A DNA stretch of 64,000 nucleotides. Origin: Brevibacillus antibioticus. GTDB taxonomy: Bacteria; Bacillota; Bacilli; Brevibacillales; Brevibacillaceae. Below, one piece after another: positions 40,926 through 49,845 of this stretch. Within the stretch, counting starts at the first letter, position 1. Each line of letters starts with the position of its first letter. The DNA lies in the NCBI RefSeq assembly GCF_005217615.1, contig NZ_SZNK01000001.1, positions 701,501-765,500 of the forward strand. The letters run 5' to 3'. The notes under the pieces were generated by a model. It made no database searches. It was not told where the DNA came from and saw only the letters and a program-made list of their open reading frames with translations. Both the position numbers and the translations under genes were made by a program.

Positions 40926-42365
40926 ATGATGAAAACAATTTTGCATGGAAACAACCATCGTGAAGTGAAGCTGGAGCATGGAGATGTGCACGTTTTTGCG
41001 AACGACGAAGTCTTTACAAGCTTCGGTGAACGCGTATATCAAATGGCAGACAATAATTTGCGTATTCCGCGAAATGTTTATTTTTCGTATACCCCCGATG
41101 CGCATGTAGGCGTAGGGACTTGCATTGGGACGACCGCGGTTTGGAATTTTGCCGATGGATTTGTCTCGCCTTCTATCGTCGGATCAGACATTGGATGTGG
41201 AATGCGTGTGCATCTAACTCCGTTGCATCGAGACGACCTCAAAGACAAGAGCCTAAAACGGGCATTGATCGAAGCGATTGAAGCGTACGTCCCGACAAAC
41301 GAACGGGGGAATACACATTTTACGGATATTCGCTTAGAGGAAGTGGTGAAGCATGGCTTAAAAGGACTTCCTGGTAACTACATTCCGGACACAGAAGAAG
41401 CGTCTGACACGCTGAGCCGTTCGTTCTCGCATGTGGAAAAGTACACATTTGAATTCGACCATTCCTTCCTGGAGCAAATACCGCAAAAATCTTGGAGTCG
41501 TGGGTGGGGACAGTTAGGAACATTGGGTGGAGGTAACCACTTTATTGAAATCCAGCATATCGAGATCGCGGAGGAGAACAGGGAGATTGCGAAAGCGTGG
41601 GGACTGTTCGACGGTCAGGTTGTCATCATGATTCATTCCGGTTCGCGGGCGTGGGGGGCAATGCTGGGGCGGGATTACACGAAAAGCTTCAAGGAAGCCA
41701 TGTACAAATGGGGGATTCATAATCCCGAGCCGAGCCTGGTATATGCTCCGATTCAAAGCGAGGAAGGGCAACAGTATTTGAATTTGATGTACTCCGCGCT
41801 GAACTTTGCGGTAACGAATCGGCATATGATCGGATTTTCAGTGGAGCAGGCGTTTCGGGATATTTTCGGTAGTGAGATGCGTACACCAGTTCTATATGAT
41901 TTGATGCATAATTACGCCTTGAAAGAATTCCATCGCAATACACCGATGCTCGTCCACCGCAAAGGAGCGACGAAGGCGTTGCCAGCAGGTCATTTCCAAA
42001 ATCCGAAGGCTTATCGTGAAACAGGACATCCAGCTTTAATCCCAGGTTCTATGGGAACATCGTCCTATATCATGGTCGGTTCGGAGGCCGGAGCCAAAAA
42101 CTTTTATTCGATCTGTCATGGTGCAGGGCGTGTTCGTTCCCGCAAAGCAACCAAGGAGCTTGTGACCATCGATCAATTCGAGCAGGCAATGCGCGTAGGT
42201 CAGGAAGATGAGATCATGGTGAATCACCGTTCGCTCGCTTCCATCCTTGATGAATGCCCGCAAGCCTATAAAGATGTGGATCAAATCATCGATTCAGTTG
42301 TAGGAGCAAATCTTGCCTCTGTCGTAGCAAAATGTAACCCTCTTATTGTTATAAAAGGAGTATAA
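40926..42365 (+). CDS. rtcB: RNA-splicing ligase RtcB
   Basis: RtcB joins 2',3'-cyclic-phosphate (or 3'-phosphate) RNA ends to 5'-OH ends with GTP and Mn2+. The 479-residue protein has the family motifs TPDAHVGVGTCIGTT, GSDIGCGMR (metal-binding Cys), GTLGGGNHFIE, IHSGSRAWG and the guanylated His in ICHGAGRVRSRK near the C-terminus. ATGs at 40926 and 40929 share AGGAG. It is divergent from two WYL regulators, resembling RNA-repair loci of other bacteria that use sigma-54 RtcR instead. Confidence 0.95.
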   Translation: MMKTILHGNNHREVKLEHGDVHVFANDEVFTSFGERVYQMADNNLRIPRNVYFSYTPDAHVGVGTCIGTTAVWNFADGFVSPSIVGSDIGCGMRVHLTPLHRDDLKDKSLKRALIEAIEAYVPTNERGNTHFTDIRLEEVVKHGLKGLPGNYIPDTEEASDTLSRSFSHVEKYTFEFDHSFLEQIPQKSWSRGWGQLGTLGGGNHFIEIQHIEIAEENREIAKAWGLFDGQVVIMIHSGSRAWGAMLGRDYTKSFKEAMYKWGIHNPEPSLVYAPIQSEEGQQYLNLMYSALNFAVTNRHMIGFSVEQAFRDIFGSEMRTPVLYDLMHNYALKEFHRNTPMLVHRKGATKALPAGHFQNPKAYRETGHPALIPGSMGTSSYIMVGSEAGAKNFYSICHGAGRVRSRKATKELVTIDQFEQAMRVGQEDEIMVNHRSLASILDECPQAYKDVDQIIDSVVGANLASVVAKCNPLIVIKGV

Positions 42366-42370
42366 TGAAG

Positions 42371-42406
42371 AGTGGCTTCCTGAAAATTTTGGGGGGAGCC
42401 ACCTTT
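42371..42406 (+). terminator. Terminator of rtcB
   Basis: GTGGCTtCC / GGggAGCCAC followed by a TTTT stretch. Confidence 0.75.
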
Positions 42407-42556
42407 TGTGATTTAACTTATACTAAATTATAGAAGGTAAATTGTGAACAAATTGCGTGAGAAGTTTAAAAAATAGGTTCGAATGTAACATAAATTGCTT
42501 CGCTTCCTCAACCGATACCAAAAGAGAGACAAAATAGGGGAGATAGGGGAACAGAT

Positions 42557-43189
42557 ATGCCTACATACTATTACTTCACCTGCCTAAAATGCCGAACCCG
42601 GGGGGGAGTATTCGGCGAACAGGCCTGGGGCTGGGGAAACTTTGACATGATTGAGTCCTTCAAATACTTGGCTCACCACATCCGTACATGCGGAGAAGAT
42701 TCGATTCGCGTGATTTCTGAGGATGTAGATGATTATGTAGATCAACTGCACGGAGAGTACAACACCTTCCTTGAACAAACGAAGCATATATTTCCGCATT
42801 CCAAAGATTGGGAGTTCCTTGATCGATGGAAAACACTAAAAGTAGAAGAAATGAAGCTAAAATGGGTCGAGGAAAACCGGATCATGCATCCTGATGATCG
42901 GATGAAAATCTGCGGAGTTCTTGATACCGTGGACATCTTGAAAGAAGGGGCGGGAAGAGTCTCCTTTAGTGCTAGTGTGACGGATGACGATGGTAAAGTG
43001 TGGAAAATTGTAGCAAGCATGCGCGAATTACCCATCTTAAAACAATCGTATATCATCATTGGCGTCATGCAAGAGCATTCTATATTAGGGGAAGTCATCG
43101 AGGTGTTCAAGATGATTCCACGCGTCGCCGTTCAAGAGGAGAGGGGTAACAATCATGATTCTGGAGACAATCGGGCAATTACTAATTAA
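42557..43189 (+). CDS. Hypothetical protein upstream of thiM
   Basis: The 210-residue protein begins with [13 protein letters not shown], a CxxC that could bind zinc with a Cys/His pair nearby (HHIRTCGED). Its middle is helical and charged ([17 protein letters not shown]) and its end basic. No family is recognised. It overlaps the start of thiM by 35 bp, indicating cotranscription. Whether it serves thiamine metabolism is unknown. Confidence 0.65.
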   Translation: MPTYYYFTCLKCRTRGGVFGEQAWGWGNFDMIESFKYLAHHIRTCGEDSIRVISEDVDDYVDQLHGEYNTFLEQTKHIFPHSKDWEFLDRWKTLKVEEMKLKWVEENRIMHPDDRMKICGVLDTVDILKEGAGRVSFSASVTDDDGKVWKIVASMRELPILKQSYIIIGVMQEHSILGEVIEVFKMIPRVAVQEERGNNHDSGDNRAITN

Positions 43190-43964
43190 AGTGCGCGAGG
43201 AAAATCCACTTGTACATAATATGACGAACGTAGTGGTCACGAACTTTACAGCGAACGGCTTGTTAGCTCTGGGTGCATCCCCTGTCATGGCGTACGCCAA
43301 ACAAGAGGTGGCAGACATGGCAAAAATCGCCGGAGCTCTTGTATTGAATATAGGGACATTGAATGAGCATGAGATCGAAGCCATGCTGATCGCAGGAAAA
43401 TCGGCGAATCAGCATGGCGTGCCTGTTTTGTTTGATCCAGTGGGAGCGGGAGCAACAGCGTACCGAACCGAGACAAGTCAACATCTTGCGCAGGAACTCG
43501 ACCTTGCCTTCATTAGAGGAAATGCAGCAGAGATTGCCAATGTCATCGGGGAGCGCTGGGAGATAAAAGGTGTGGATGCGAAGGAAGCAGGCGGAGATGT
43601 CGAGGACCTAGCGAGAGCAGCAGCGAAAAAGCTAAGGACAATCGTTGCGATTACGGGCAAGGTCGACGTGATTTCGGACGGAGAAATGACTTACTCGATC
43701 CATAATGGTCATCCAATCTTAACGAAGGTGACCGGAACTGGCTGTTTGTTGACCTCTGTTATGGGAGCGTTTGCAGCTATTGCAAATGACAAGCTGATCG
43801 CAGGAGCTGCCGCATTGGTATGCTACGGTGTTGCTGCGCAGCTGGCAGCAGAGAAAGTAGCTGGAGTAGGTCCAGGCAGCTTCCAAATCGAATTTTTGAA
43901 TGCCTTGCATAACTTGACCGCAGACGATGTGCGCCGTTTTGGGGATATCGAAAAAAGGGAATAA
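43155..43964 (+). CDS. thiM: Hydroxyethylthiazole kinase
   Basis: ThiM phosphorylates 4-methyl-5-(2-hydroxyethyl)thiazole for thiamine salvage. The 269-residue ribokinase-like protein has [29 protein letters not shown] (17-45), [13 protein letters not shown] (around 94-106), [11 protein letters not shown], and [13 protein letters not shown] with the catalytic Cys (about 194-206). It lies alone of the thi genes in view. RBS GAGGAGAGGGG precedes it. Confidence 0.94.
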   Translation: MILETIGQLLIKVREENPLVHNMTNVVVTNFTANGLLALGASPVMAYAKQEVADMAKIAGALVLNIGTLNEHEIEAMLIAGKSANQHGVPVLFDPVGAGATAYRTETSQHLAQELDLAFIRGNAAEIANVIGERWEIKGVDAKEAGGDVEDLARAAAKKLRTIVAITGKVDVISDGEMTYSIHNGHPILTKVTGTGCLLTSVMGAFAAIANDKLIAGAAALVCYGVAAQLAAEKVAGVGPGSFQIEFLNALHNLTADDVRRFGDIEKRE

Positions 43965-43968
43965 AAAT

Positions 43969-43998
43969 TCCCCTTTAAAAAAGGGGAGAAAAATGGCC
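43969..43998 (-). terminator. Terminator for the small minus-strand gene
   Basis: TCCCCTTT / AAAGGGGA hairpin, followed on the minus strand by ATTTTTATT, at the end of the 67-residue gene and of thiM. Confidence 0.55.
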
Positions 43999-44007
43999 GT
44001 AGAACGA

Positions 44008-44211
44008 TTAAGCTAGATATGTTAGACAGTAGCTGTAATTTCGTAGTGAAAAAGACAGCAGCTTCTTCTGGTGCTCTGAGAGTGATAGAAATATAAATTC
44101 TACGTGATCATCATCGTATGGACGGACATAAAAACGGGAAATACCATGACAAATAATTTCTCTCTTTAACGTCGGCTCCACACTGGCGTCTGTTCGTATG
44201 TGCAATTCCAC
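44008..44211 (-). CDS. Small hypothetical protein with GTG start
   Basis: A 67-residue ORF starts at GTG 44211, 9 nt past AAGGAGG. The product is soluble and mixed charge (ELHIRTDASVEPTLKREI, ending SFSLRNYSYCLTYLA). Family unknown. Confidence 0.6.
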   Translation of the reverse strand: MELHIRTDASVEPTLKREIICHGISRFYVRPYDDDHVEFIFLSLSEHQKKLLSFSLRNYSYCLTYLA

Positions 44212-44346
44212 GCTGCGTACCCTCCTTGGACATTCAATAGAGTACCAAAAAAATACAAGGAAAAACAAGGCAATTATGTCTGTTTCATGTCCAAGTTGTT
44301 ACCAATTTTCATATGAAAACTGACAAGGAGAACGATTCAGAAAAAA

Positions 44347-44631
44347 CTAGCGAGGATTGCTGGGAAAGCACCCTGTTCGAGAGAAAAAATTCGAGATGAG
44401 TCCGGCCATTCTCCCTTTTTCCGTTGAGTTATTTACTTTATTTCGAAGGCAGCGTACGAGCTCCTGATCACAGTGACAAGAAAAATAGCCGTGCTTTTGA
44501 TAGCATTCATCATGCCTCTTGCAGCATCTGTCGACATCATCAATTGGCGCAGCAGGCCCAGAGCATCCAGGCCCACACCAGTTTCCGTACAAGCAGGGGA
44601 AGCCTACGGATCGGCGTTTTCTTTTGGACAA
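44347..44631 (-). CDS. Small phospholipase A2-like protein
   Basis: The 94-residue protein has the secreted-PLA2 signatures: a calcium loop CGPGCSGP and the catalytic CCKRHDECY (His-Asp dyad), followed by a Cys-rich helix (FSCHCDQELVRCL). The whole protein is little more than the catalytic core, like the PLA2 domains of parvovirus VP1. No signal peptide is seen and the N-terminus is basic. It would hydrolyse the sn-2 ester of phospholipids; activity and export are unproven. TTG start after GGAG. Confidence 0.75.
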   Translation of the reverse strand: MSKRKRRSVGFPCLYGNWCGPGCSGPAAPIDDVDRCCKRHDECYQKHGYFSCHCDQELVRCLRNKVNNSTEKGRMAGLISNFFSRTGCFPSNPR

Positions 44632-44850
44632 CTGACATCACTCCGTCTTGTCAAGGAATACTACTTGTAGCATATTGAACAGAAAGTGAAGTTGCTTTAG
44701 GCAATTTCCCTTTTTTCGTTTCAATAGATATTCGCCTGATATGAATGGCAAGGAGATGGACCAAGGGGGAAACTTTCAAAATATCACTTGAAATCATGTT
44801 GTGAATATGATAGATTAATTCTTGCCAAAGCGAATGCTTGCAGGCTTGAT

Positions 44851-44943
44851 GGATGGATGTCCGAGCGGCCGAAGGAGCACGATTGGAAATCGTGTAGGCG
44901 GTGTCGAACCGTCTCGTGGGTTCAAATCCCACTCCATCCGCCA
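44851..44943 (+). tRNA. tRNA-Ser (anticodon GGA)
   Basis: Acceptor arms GGATGGA / TCCATCC, anticodon loop TTGGAAA in a CACGA/TCGTG stem, a long variable arm and encoded CCA. Confidence 0.97.
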
Positions 44944-44951
44944 TCATACTT

Positions 44952-45025
44952 GGCCCGTTGGTGAAGCGGTTTAACACAGCAGCCTTTCACGCTGTCATAC
45001 AGGGGTTCGAATCCCCTACGGGTCA
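44952..45025 (+). tRNA. tRNA-Glu (anticodon TTC)
   Basis: Acceptor GGCCCGT / ACGGGTC, anticodon loop CTTTCAC in a CAGCAG..CGCTG stem; no encoded CCA (ends in A then CTA). Confidence 0.96.
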
Positions 45026-45112
45026 CTATAACATCCCCGTATAATAAACCGGGGTCTCCGCAAAGTACTCGGAATATGCTTCATTGCGTTGGCGTCACTT
45101 TGTGGGGTTTCT

Positions 45113-45188
45113 GGAGGCTTAGCTCAGCTGGGAGAGCATCTGCCTTACAAGCAGAGGGTCGGCGGTTCGATCCCGTCAGCCTCCACCA
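45113..45188 (+). tRNA. tRNA-Val (anticodon TAC)
   Basis: Acceptor GGAGGCT / AGCCTCC, anticodon loop CTTACAA, T arm GGTTCGATCC and encoded CCA. Confidence 0.97.
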
Positions 45189-45196
45189 TTTTATAT

Positions 45197-45283
45197 GCGG
45201 TCGTGGCGGAATTGGCAGACGCGCTAGATTCAGGTTCTAGTGGTGGCAACACCGTGGAGGTTCAAGTCCTCTCGACCGCACCA
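45197..45283 (+). tRNA. tRNA-Leu (anticodon CAG)
   Basis: Acceptor GCGGTCG / CGACCGC, anticodon loop TTCAGGT in CTAGA/TCTAG, long variable arm and encoded CCA. Confidence 0.97.
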
Positions 45284-45299
45284 AGCAAACCCTATATAT

Positions 45300-45376
45300 G
45301 GCGGTCGTGGCGAAGGGGTTAACGCACCGGATTGTGGCTCCGGCACTCGTGGGTTCAAGTCCCATCGATCGCCCCA
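45300..45376 (+). tRNA. tRNA-His (anticodon GTG)
   Basis: Acceptor GCGGTCG / CGATCGC with G-1 opposite C73, anticodon loop TTGTGGC in CCGGA/TCCGG, encoded CCA. Confidence 0.96.
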
Positions 45377-45407
45377 TCTATTTATGTTCAAAATGTAAAA
45401 ATGAAAT

Positions 45408-45453
45408 AGCCCAGCGGTGGCTCCTGTAAGGAACCTCCGGCTGGGCTTTCTTT
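45408..45453 (+). terminator. Terminator after the tRNA cluster
   Basis: AGCCCAGC / GCTGGGCT followed by a T-rich run. Confidence 0.85.
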
Positions 45454-45461
45454 GTATTTGT

Positions 45462-45827
45462 TTACGAGTGATCAGGCTGATAAAAGTGAAGGCGATTGCC
45501 AAAAGGATCGGTCACGCTCACTTCACGCGTTCCCCACGGCGTCTCCTCTAAACCAGGACGAGCATACTTGTACTCTTGACGCAATAGGGACTGATGAAAA
45601 AGCTCAATGTCCTCTACCTGTACGCGAATCGCTGAGCCAGGACAAGCATCCCCGTGATGCTCAGATAGATGAAGTGTGCACGACGGAGAGGAAATTTGCA
45701 TGTACAAAGGAAAATGATCCTCGTACTGATGCTCCCAATCAATCTGAAAACCTAGAAACCCCACATAAAACTCTCTTGCCTTCTCAACATCAAATATACG
45801 AAAAATCGGCGTGATAATCTGATTCAT
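45462..45827 (-). CDS. VOC-family (glyoxalase/bleomycin-resistance-like) protein
   Basis: The 121-residue protein has the VOC strand-turn pattern: TPIFRIFDVEKAREFYVGFLGFQIDWEHQ (about 6-34) and a C-terminal EVSVTDPFGNRLHFYQP. Such small proteins bind metals or antibiotics and may dimerise; substrate is unknown. The ATG at 45827 shares ATGA with the stop of the upstream DinB-like gene, and the ribosome site GGAGGTG is inside it. Confidence 0.85.
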   Translation of the reverse strand: MNQIITPIFRIFDVEKAREFYVGFLGFQIDWEHQYEDHFPLYMQISSPSCTLHLSEHHGDACPGSAIRVQVEDIELFHQSLLRQEYKYARPGLEETPWGTREVSVTDPFGNRLHFYQPDHS

Positions 45828-46288
45828 TTGCCCAGACACCTCCGGATTGTATGGAGGGAGGCGAGGTGCATCCCTTCGTGAAAAATCGTTCGGACAAGCA
45901 CTTGTGCAATCGTATGCATGCCGGATTCCGTTGCGGGAAATTCTTCTTCTAATCGATCCTTGTAAGCAGTTTGTATCTTCTGAGGTTGTTCTTGTAATAA
46001 GGAGACGAGTACTTCGAGTTTCGGTGGTGGTGTATCCCAGTCAGCAGGCTTTGTCCCGAAGTTAAACCATTCGGTGAAGCCAGGGGGGACTGGAATCGTT
46101 TCTTTTGTAAGGTGAGCGATCCATAAATACTGATCGAGATGAATATGCCCCAGATTCCACAAGATATTGTTGGAGAAACCATCAGGAATGATGTTCACAT
46201 CTTCCTCCGTCAAGCCATCGATTGCTTTTAATGTCTCCTGTCGATAATCCTCTAGTTGCTGGAATAACACTTTATGCCGTTTTTCCAT
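45824..46288 (-). CDS. DinB-like protein
   Basis: The 154-residue helical-bundle protein shows the metal-binding histidines of the DinB_2/YfiT fold: LGHIHLDQYLW (about 46-56) and HEGMHLASL (about 138-146). DinB-like proteins often act as thiol-dependent transferases or in damage response. It overlaps the next gene by 4 bp (ATGA), so the VOC protein is translationally coupled to it. Confidence 0.85.
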   Translation of the reverse strand: MEKRHKVLFQQLEDYRQETLKAIDGLTEEDVNIIPDGFSNNILWNLGHIHLDQYLWIAHLTKETIPVPPGFTEWFNFGTKPADWDTPPPKLEVLVSLLQEQPQKIQTAYKDRLEEEFPATESGMHTIAQVLVRTIFHEGMHLASLHTIRRCLGK

Positions 46289-46376
46289 ATCCTTTCCCCC
46301 TAGAGTGGTAGTCTTTGCAAATAAATTCGAGTTAAAGATTCTATCTTCCTTCTATAAGAAGAGGGAGCATCGTCAA

Positions 46377-46413
46377 AAAAGCGTGCAGAGCCAATTCGTC
46401 TGCACGCTTTTTG
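46377..46413. terminator. Bidirectional terminator
   Basis: Perfect 13-bp repeat AAAAGCGTGCAGA / TCTGCACGCTTTT with flanking A and T runs. Confidence 0.88.
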
Positions 46414-46435
46414 TATGCGGTTATAAGAAACGGCG

Positions 46436-47344
46436 CTACATTCTTTCCTGCTCGAGGGCGCGAGAAGGGGAGAATAGTTTCCGCCATTTTACTTGCGGTA
46501 CGCAAATGGCAGCGAGGATCATGAATACGCCACCCCATTGAGGGAGAGAGACAGTCTCTTGAAGCACGAAACTCGACAAGAGTACGACAGTGGGCAGCTC
46601 CACTGCACTTAAAATGGTAGCTAGTCCATTACCGATCCGTGGCACTCCGACGGCTAAACAGAAGATCGGGATGACCGAACCGAAGATCGCAACCAAAAGA
46701 CCGAGCGGCAGCAAACCTTGCAGAAGCTGACCATTTACCAAGAAAGTTGGTGGATAAATGATCGAGAGCATCAGGGCTGCCATACTAATCGAAACCGCGC
46801 TTCGCAAGTATGGATCCATTCCAGGGAGAATACGCCCGCTGAAGAAAATAACCAGGGCAAAGGTCGCGCCAGACATCAGACCGAAGATTAGTCCGACTAG
46901 GTCTACACTCTGAATACCGCTTTCGCTAAGTCCACTTGCAAGAACGGTCCCTGCTCCAAGCATAGCCAGAGACACCCATTTTTCAGCGGTCGGCCATTTG
47001 CGATCCACAACCGCCTCCAACAAGACACCGATCCAGGTGAACTGAAAGAGGAGAACGATTGCGAGCGAAGCAGAGACCCGGCTAACAGCCTGATGGTAAA
47101 AAAGACTGGTTGAGGCCATCATGAGGCTGGCTGGTGCCAAGAGCAACAAATACTTGAACGAAAACCGTTGCTTGGAGAAAAAGATGGCCATGATCGTCAT
47201 GATCAAGGCGCCAAAAATCAATTGGCTTCCACTCATTTCAAATGGCGTAAAGCCGAGTTGAAATGCATGCTTCATGAAGATCGAGAGGACACCGTAGCTA
47301 CACGCGCCAAGTAAAACTAAAAAGATAGATCGCCAGTATGTCAT
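46436..47344 (-). CDS. EamA-family (DMT) transporter
   Basis: The 302-residue protein has ten membrane helices in two EamA repeats. It would export a small metabolite or drug; the substrate is not indicated. An inverted repeat ATTGTACTAC/GTGGTACAAT (47391-47420) lies 47 bp upstream of its start and could be its operator. It ends at the bidirectional terminator. Confidence 0.88.
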   Translation of the reverse strand: MTYWRSIFLVLLGACSYGVLSIFMKHAFQLGFTPFEMSGSQLIFGALIMTIMAIFFSKQRFSFKYLLLLAPASLMMASTSLFYHQAVSRVSASLAIVLLFQFTWIGVLLEAVVDRKWPTAEKWVSLAMLGAGTVLASGLSESGIQSVDLVGLIFGLMSGATFALVIFFSGRILPGMDPYLRSAVSISMAALMLSIIYPPTFLVNGQLLQGLLPLGLLVAIFGSVIPIFCLAVGVPRIGNGLATILSAVELPTVVLLSSFVLQETVSLPQWGGVFMILAAICVPQVKWRKLFSPSRALEQERM

Positions 47345-47390
47345 AAGTAAAAGTTCCTTTCGTATGACTAAACTCGGAAGAATAATGACT

Positions 47391-47420
47391 ATTGTACTAC
47401 AGGTCTAAAAGTGGTACAAT
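47391..47420. promoter_or_regulatory. Candidate operator upstream of the EamA gene
   Basis: ATTGTACTAC-N10-GTGGTACAAT, arms matching in 9 of 10 positions, in the intergenic region before the divergent EamA/RarD genes. No regulator gene is nearby in the window. Confidence 0.5.
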
Positions 47421-47632
47421 AAAATTTTTGTCCACTCTTTACTGTGCTACTAAGGTAATTAGATAGCTGCATGCATTGGTAATATGGTAACGAATGAAAG
47501 TGTAGGGGACTCCTTATTCTTTGTGAGAATACATAGCTGATTTTTCATATTTCCGTTACACTACTCCATAGAGAAGAAGTTCAAAAAGTCGTCTATAGAC
47601 AAAGAGAAGGCGAAACACATGGAGGAGCAAGG

Positions 47633-48541
47633 ATGAGACAGGGGATTATTTACGCAATTGTGGCGTATTTGGCTTGGGGGTTACTCCCGCTCTATTGGAA
47701 GCTGTTTCAGGCAATGGGAGCATGGGAAATACTCGCTCATCGAATCGTCTGGTCGATTATTTTTGTCGCAATCATTATTCAGGTAACGAAACGCTGGCGC
47801 AGTATGTGGCGAGCGGTTACTGGTGTTAAAATGTTCGGAGCATTAGCGATATGTTCACTGCTAATCAGCGCAAACTGGCTCATTTTTATCTGGGCAGTGA
47901 ATAACGATCAAGTCATGCAAACGAGTCTTGGCTATTACATGAATCCTCTCATCACCGTACTGCTCGGCGTCCTTTTCTTAAAAGAAAAAATGAATGCTGG
48001 GCAATGGCTCGCGCTTATATTCGCAGCTTTCGGAGTCATGTTCATCACCTTCCAGTACGGTGAGATTCCATGGGTCTCTCTATCACTTGCGCTGACCTTT
48101 GCTTTTTACAGCTTGGCGAAAAAGCTCGTCCGAATGGAGGCGATGATCGGACTGGCGTGGGAGACGCTGTTCGTGGCCCCTATTGCTTTCGGTTATTTGT
48201 TGATGCTACAGGTCAATGGGACGGCGACGATGTCATCCTTAGCGTGGTGGCAACTTTTATTGCTGACACTGGCGGGAGTAGCTACTGCCATGCCGCTCTA
48301 CTGGTTTGCCCAAGCAACGACTAGACTCCCACTTTCCGTTGTGGGCTTCATTCAATATTTGGCGCCTACGATATCGCTTCTATCAGCTGTTTTCTTGTTC
48401 GGTGAGTCTTTCACCCAAACACATCTCATCAGCTTTGGATTCATCTGGTCTGCGCTCATCGTATTTACGGTGTCTTCCGTACGCATGAAACGAAAAGCTG
48501 CCCCAATCAATCCTGAGGTCGCGATCAAAAAACAAGCGTAA
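47633..48541 (+). CDS. rarD: RarD-type EamA transporter
   Basis: The 302-residue membrane protein (ten helices) has the RarD start GIIYAIVAYLAWGLLPLYWKLF and the segment LGYYMNPLITVLLGVLFLKEKMN, characteristic of the chloramphenicol-sensitivity RarD family. Substrate unknown. The start is an ATG after GGAGCAAGG. It lies divergent from the other EamA gene and converges on pdxK. Confidence 0.9.
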   Translation: MRQGIIYAIVAYLAWGLLPLYWKLFQAMGAWEILAHRIVWSIIFVAIIIQVTKRWRSMWRAVTGVKMFGALAICSLLISANWLIFIWAVNNDQVMQTSLGYYMNPLITVLLGVLFLKEKMNAGQWLALIFAAFGVMFITFQYGEIPWVSLSLALTFAFYSLAKKLVRMEAMIGLAWETLFVAPIAFGYLLMLQVNGTATMSSLAWWQLLLLTLAGVATAMPLYWFAQATTRLPLSVVGFIQYLAPTISLLSAVFLFGESFTQTHLISFGFIWSALIVFTVSSVRMKRKAAPINPEVAIKKQA

Positions 48542-48548
48542 CCATAAG

Positions 48549-48597
48549 AAAACTCCTGACACGCCGAGAAAGACTCGGATATGGTCAGGAGTTTTTA
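48549..48597. terminator. Shared terminator between rarD and pdxK
   Basis: AAACTCCTGAC-CCGAG / CTCGG-GTCAGGAGTTTTT, with T-run on the plus strand and A-run on the other side. Confidence 0.88.
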
Positions 48598-48612
48598 TTT
48601 ACAAGAACGTGA

Positions 48613-49440
48613 TTAGCAAATCGCTTCGCCGTGCTTTTTCATGCGGTACGCACCGTGATTAGTAGGTCCCACATATTTATTGAGTGCAAACGAGTGGCGA
48701 ATCGCTTCGGTAATAAATTCTTTGGCAACAGCTACTGCGTTGTTTACAGAGCTTCCTTTTGCCAATTCTGCACAGATTGCAGCTGAGAATGTGCAGCCGG
48801 CACCGTGCGTAAAGCTCGTCTCAAAGCGCTCTGATTCCAATACTTCGATCGTTTTCCCGTCATAGAAAACATCCACGGCATTGCCGCTTTGAAGTTTGCT
48901 GCCGCCTTTTACCACGACATAAGAGGTGCCGAAGTCGTGGATGCGTTTTGCCGCTTCCTTCATGTCATCGACACTTTTCAGTGCGCCCATTTGGCTGAGA
49001 ATACCTGCTTCGAATAGGTTAGGAGTCGCAACAGTTGCCTGTGGGAGCAAGACTTCACGCAGGCTGATTGCAATTTCTGGATGGAGTGCTTCATCTGCAC
49101 CCTTACAGATCATCACAGGGTCAACGACAACATTTTTCAAATCGTATTGTTTTATTTTACGGGTAGCGAGGTCAACCAGTTCAGTGGTTCCGAGCATCCC
49201 TGTTTTTACAGCATCTACGCCAATTCCTGCGAGTACGGTCTCGATTTGTTTTTCCAGGATCGCGACATCGATCGGAAACACTTCGTGAAACCATTCGTTA
49301 TGTGGATCTTGGGCTACGATAACGGTGAGGGCGGTCATCCCGAAAACACCAAGCTCCTGAAACGTTTTGAGGTCTGCTTGCTGACCAGCTCCGCCGCTGG
49401 TGTCGGAACCTGCAATGGTGAGTGCTTTCTTCATGGTCAT
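48613..49440 (-). CDS. pdxK: Pyridoxine/pyridoxal kinase (ThiD-like)
   Basis: The 275-residue ribokinase-like enzyme starts KKALTIAGSDTSGGAGQQADLKTFQELGVFGMTALTV, and has VVVDPVMICKGADEALH, and the C-terminal THGAGCTFSAAICAELAKG with the catalytic Cys/Asp region. The full pattern matches Bacillus PdxK, which phosphorylates pyridoxine, pyridoxal and pyridoxamine (it is close to ThiD). The ATG at 49440 is 9 nt from GGGAG; earlier starts lack a site. It probably supports PLP salvage. Confidence 0.92.
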   Translation of the reverse strand: MTMKKALTIAGSDTSGGAGQQADLKTFQELGVFGMTALTVIVAQDPHNEWFHEVFPIDVAILEKQIETVLAGIGVDAVKTGMLGTTELVDLATRKIKQYDLKNVVVDPVMICKGADEALHPEIAISLREVLLPQATVATPNLFEAGILSQMGALKSVDDMKEAAKRIHDFGTSYVVVKGGSKLQSGNAVDVFYDGKTIEVLESERFETSFTHGAGCTFSAAICAELAKGSSVNNAVAVAKEFITEAIRHSFALNKYVGPTNHGAYRMKKHGEAIC

Positions 49441-49565
49441 TGTGATTATCTCCCTTTGTATACCGCTGCACAATCGAAGCGGATCTATACTGTCATGCGC
49501 TGTAATGCCTCTCTCTATATTAAAGAGGAAGAAATCGGTGCTGTCAATAATATCCCCAAAATATA

Positions 49566-49596
49566 AAAACCGCCTCCCGTAACGGGCAAGCGGTTT
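49566..49596. terminator. Hairpin terminator
   Basis: AAACCGC-CCCG / CGGG-GCGGTTT between pdxK and the small gene, suited to end the small gene at 49611. Confidence 0.75.
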
Positions 49597-49610
49597 ATGT
49601 ATGTGTGCAT

Positions 49611-49784
49611 TTATGCTTGAGAAGCAGCGTGGTGAAATGAGAAGCTGATGGTAGTAGACATGGACTTGGAACGCTTGGTTGCAAGTTGCTTGGCTTGCTT
49701 TGCTGCCTCAAACATACTGGGTGCCTTGATGATTTCAACCCATCTGCGTGTTGCTGTTTCAAATAAAAAGCGATAGATAGTCAT
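49611..49784 (-). CDS. Small hypothetical protein
   Basis: A 57-residue ORF starts at the ATG 49784 after GGAGGG. It has no membrane helix; an amphipathic basic helix (SMFEAAKQAKQLATKRSK) is predicted. Family unknown. It is divergent from the ABC exporter across a promoter region rich in TTACGT motifs. Confidence 0.55.
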   Translation of the reverse strand: MTIYRFLFETATRRWVEIIKAPSMFEAAKQAKQLATKRSKSMSTTISFSFHHAASQA

Positions 49785-49845
49785 CTTCTTCGACCCTCCA
49801 TGGTTTGGTGACATCTATATTGTAATACGTAGCAGACTGCAAAAG

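Noticed and set aside
44867..44950. Reading frames overlapping the tRNA-Ser gene
   Set aside because: The cloverleaf and CCA identify a tRNA; the frame is incidental.
45089..45322. 77-codon frame across tRNA-Val and tRNA-Leu
   Set aside because: It reads straight through two tRNA genes and is a chance frame.
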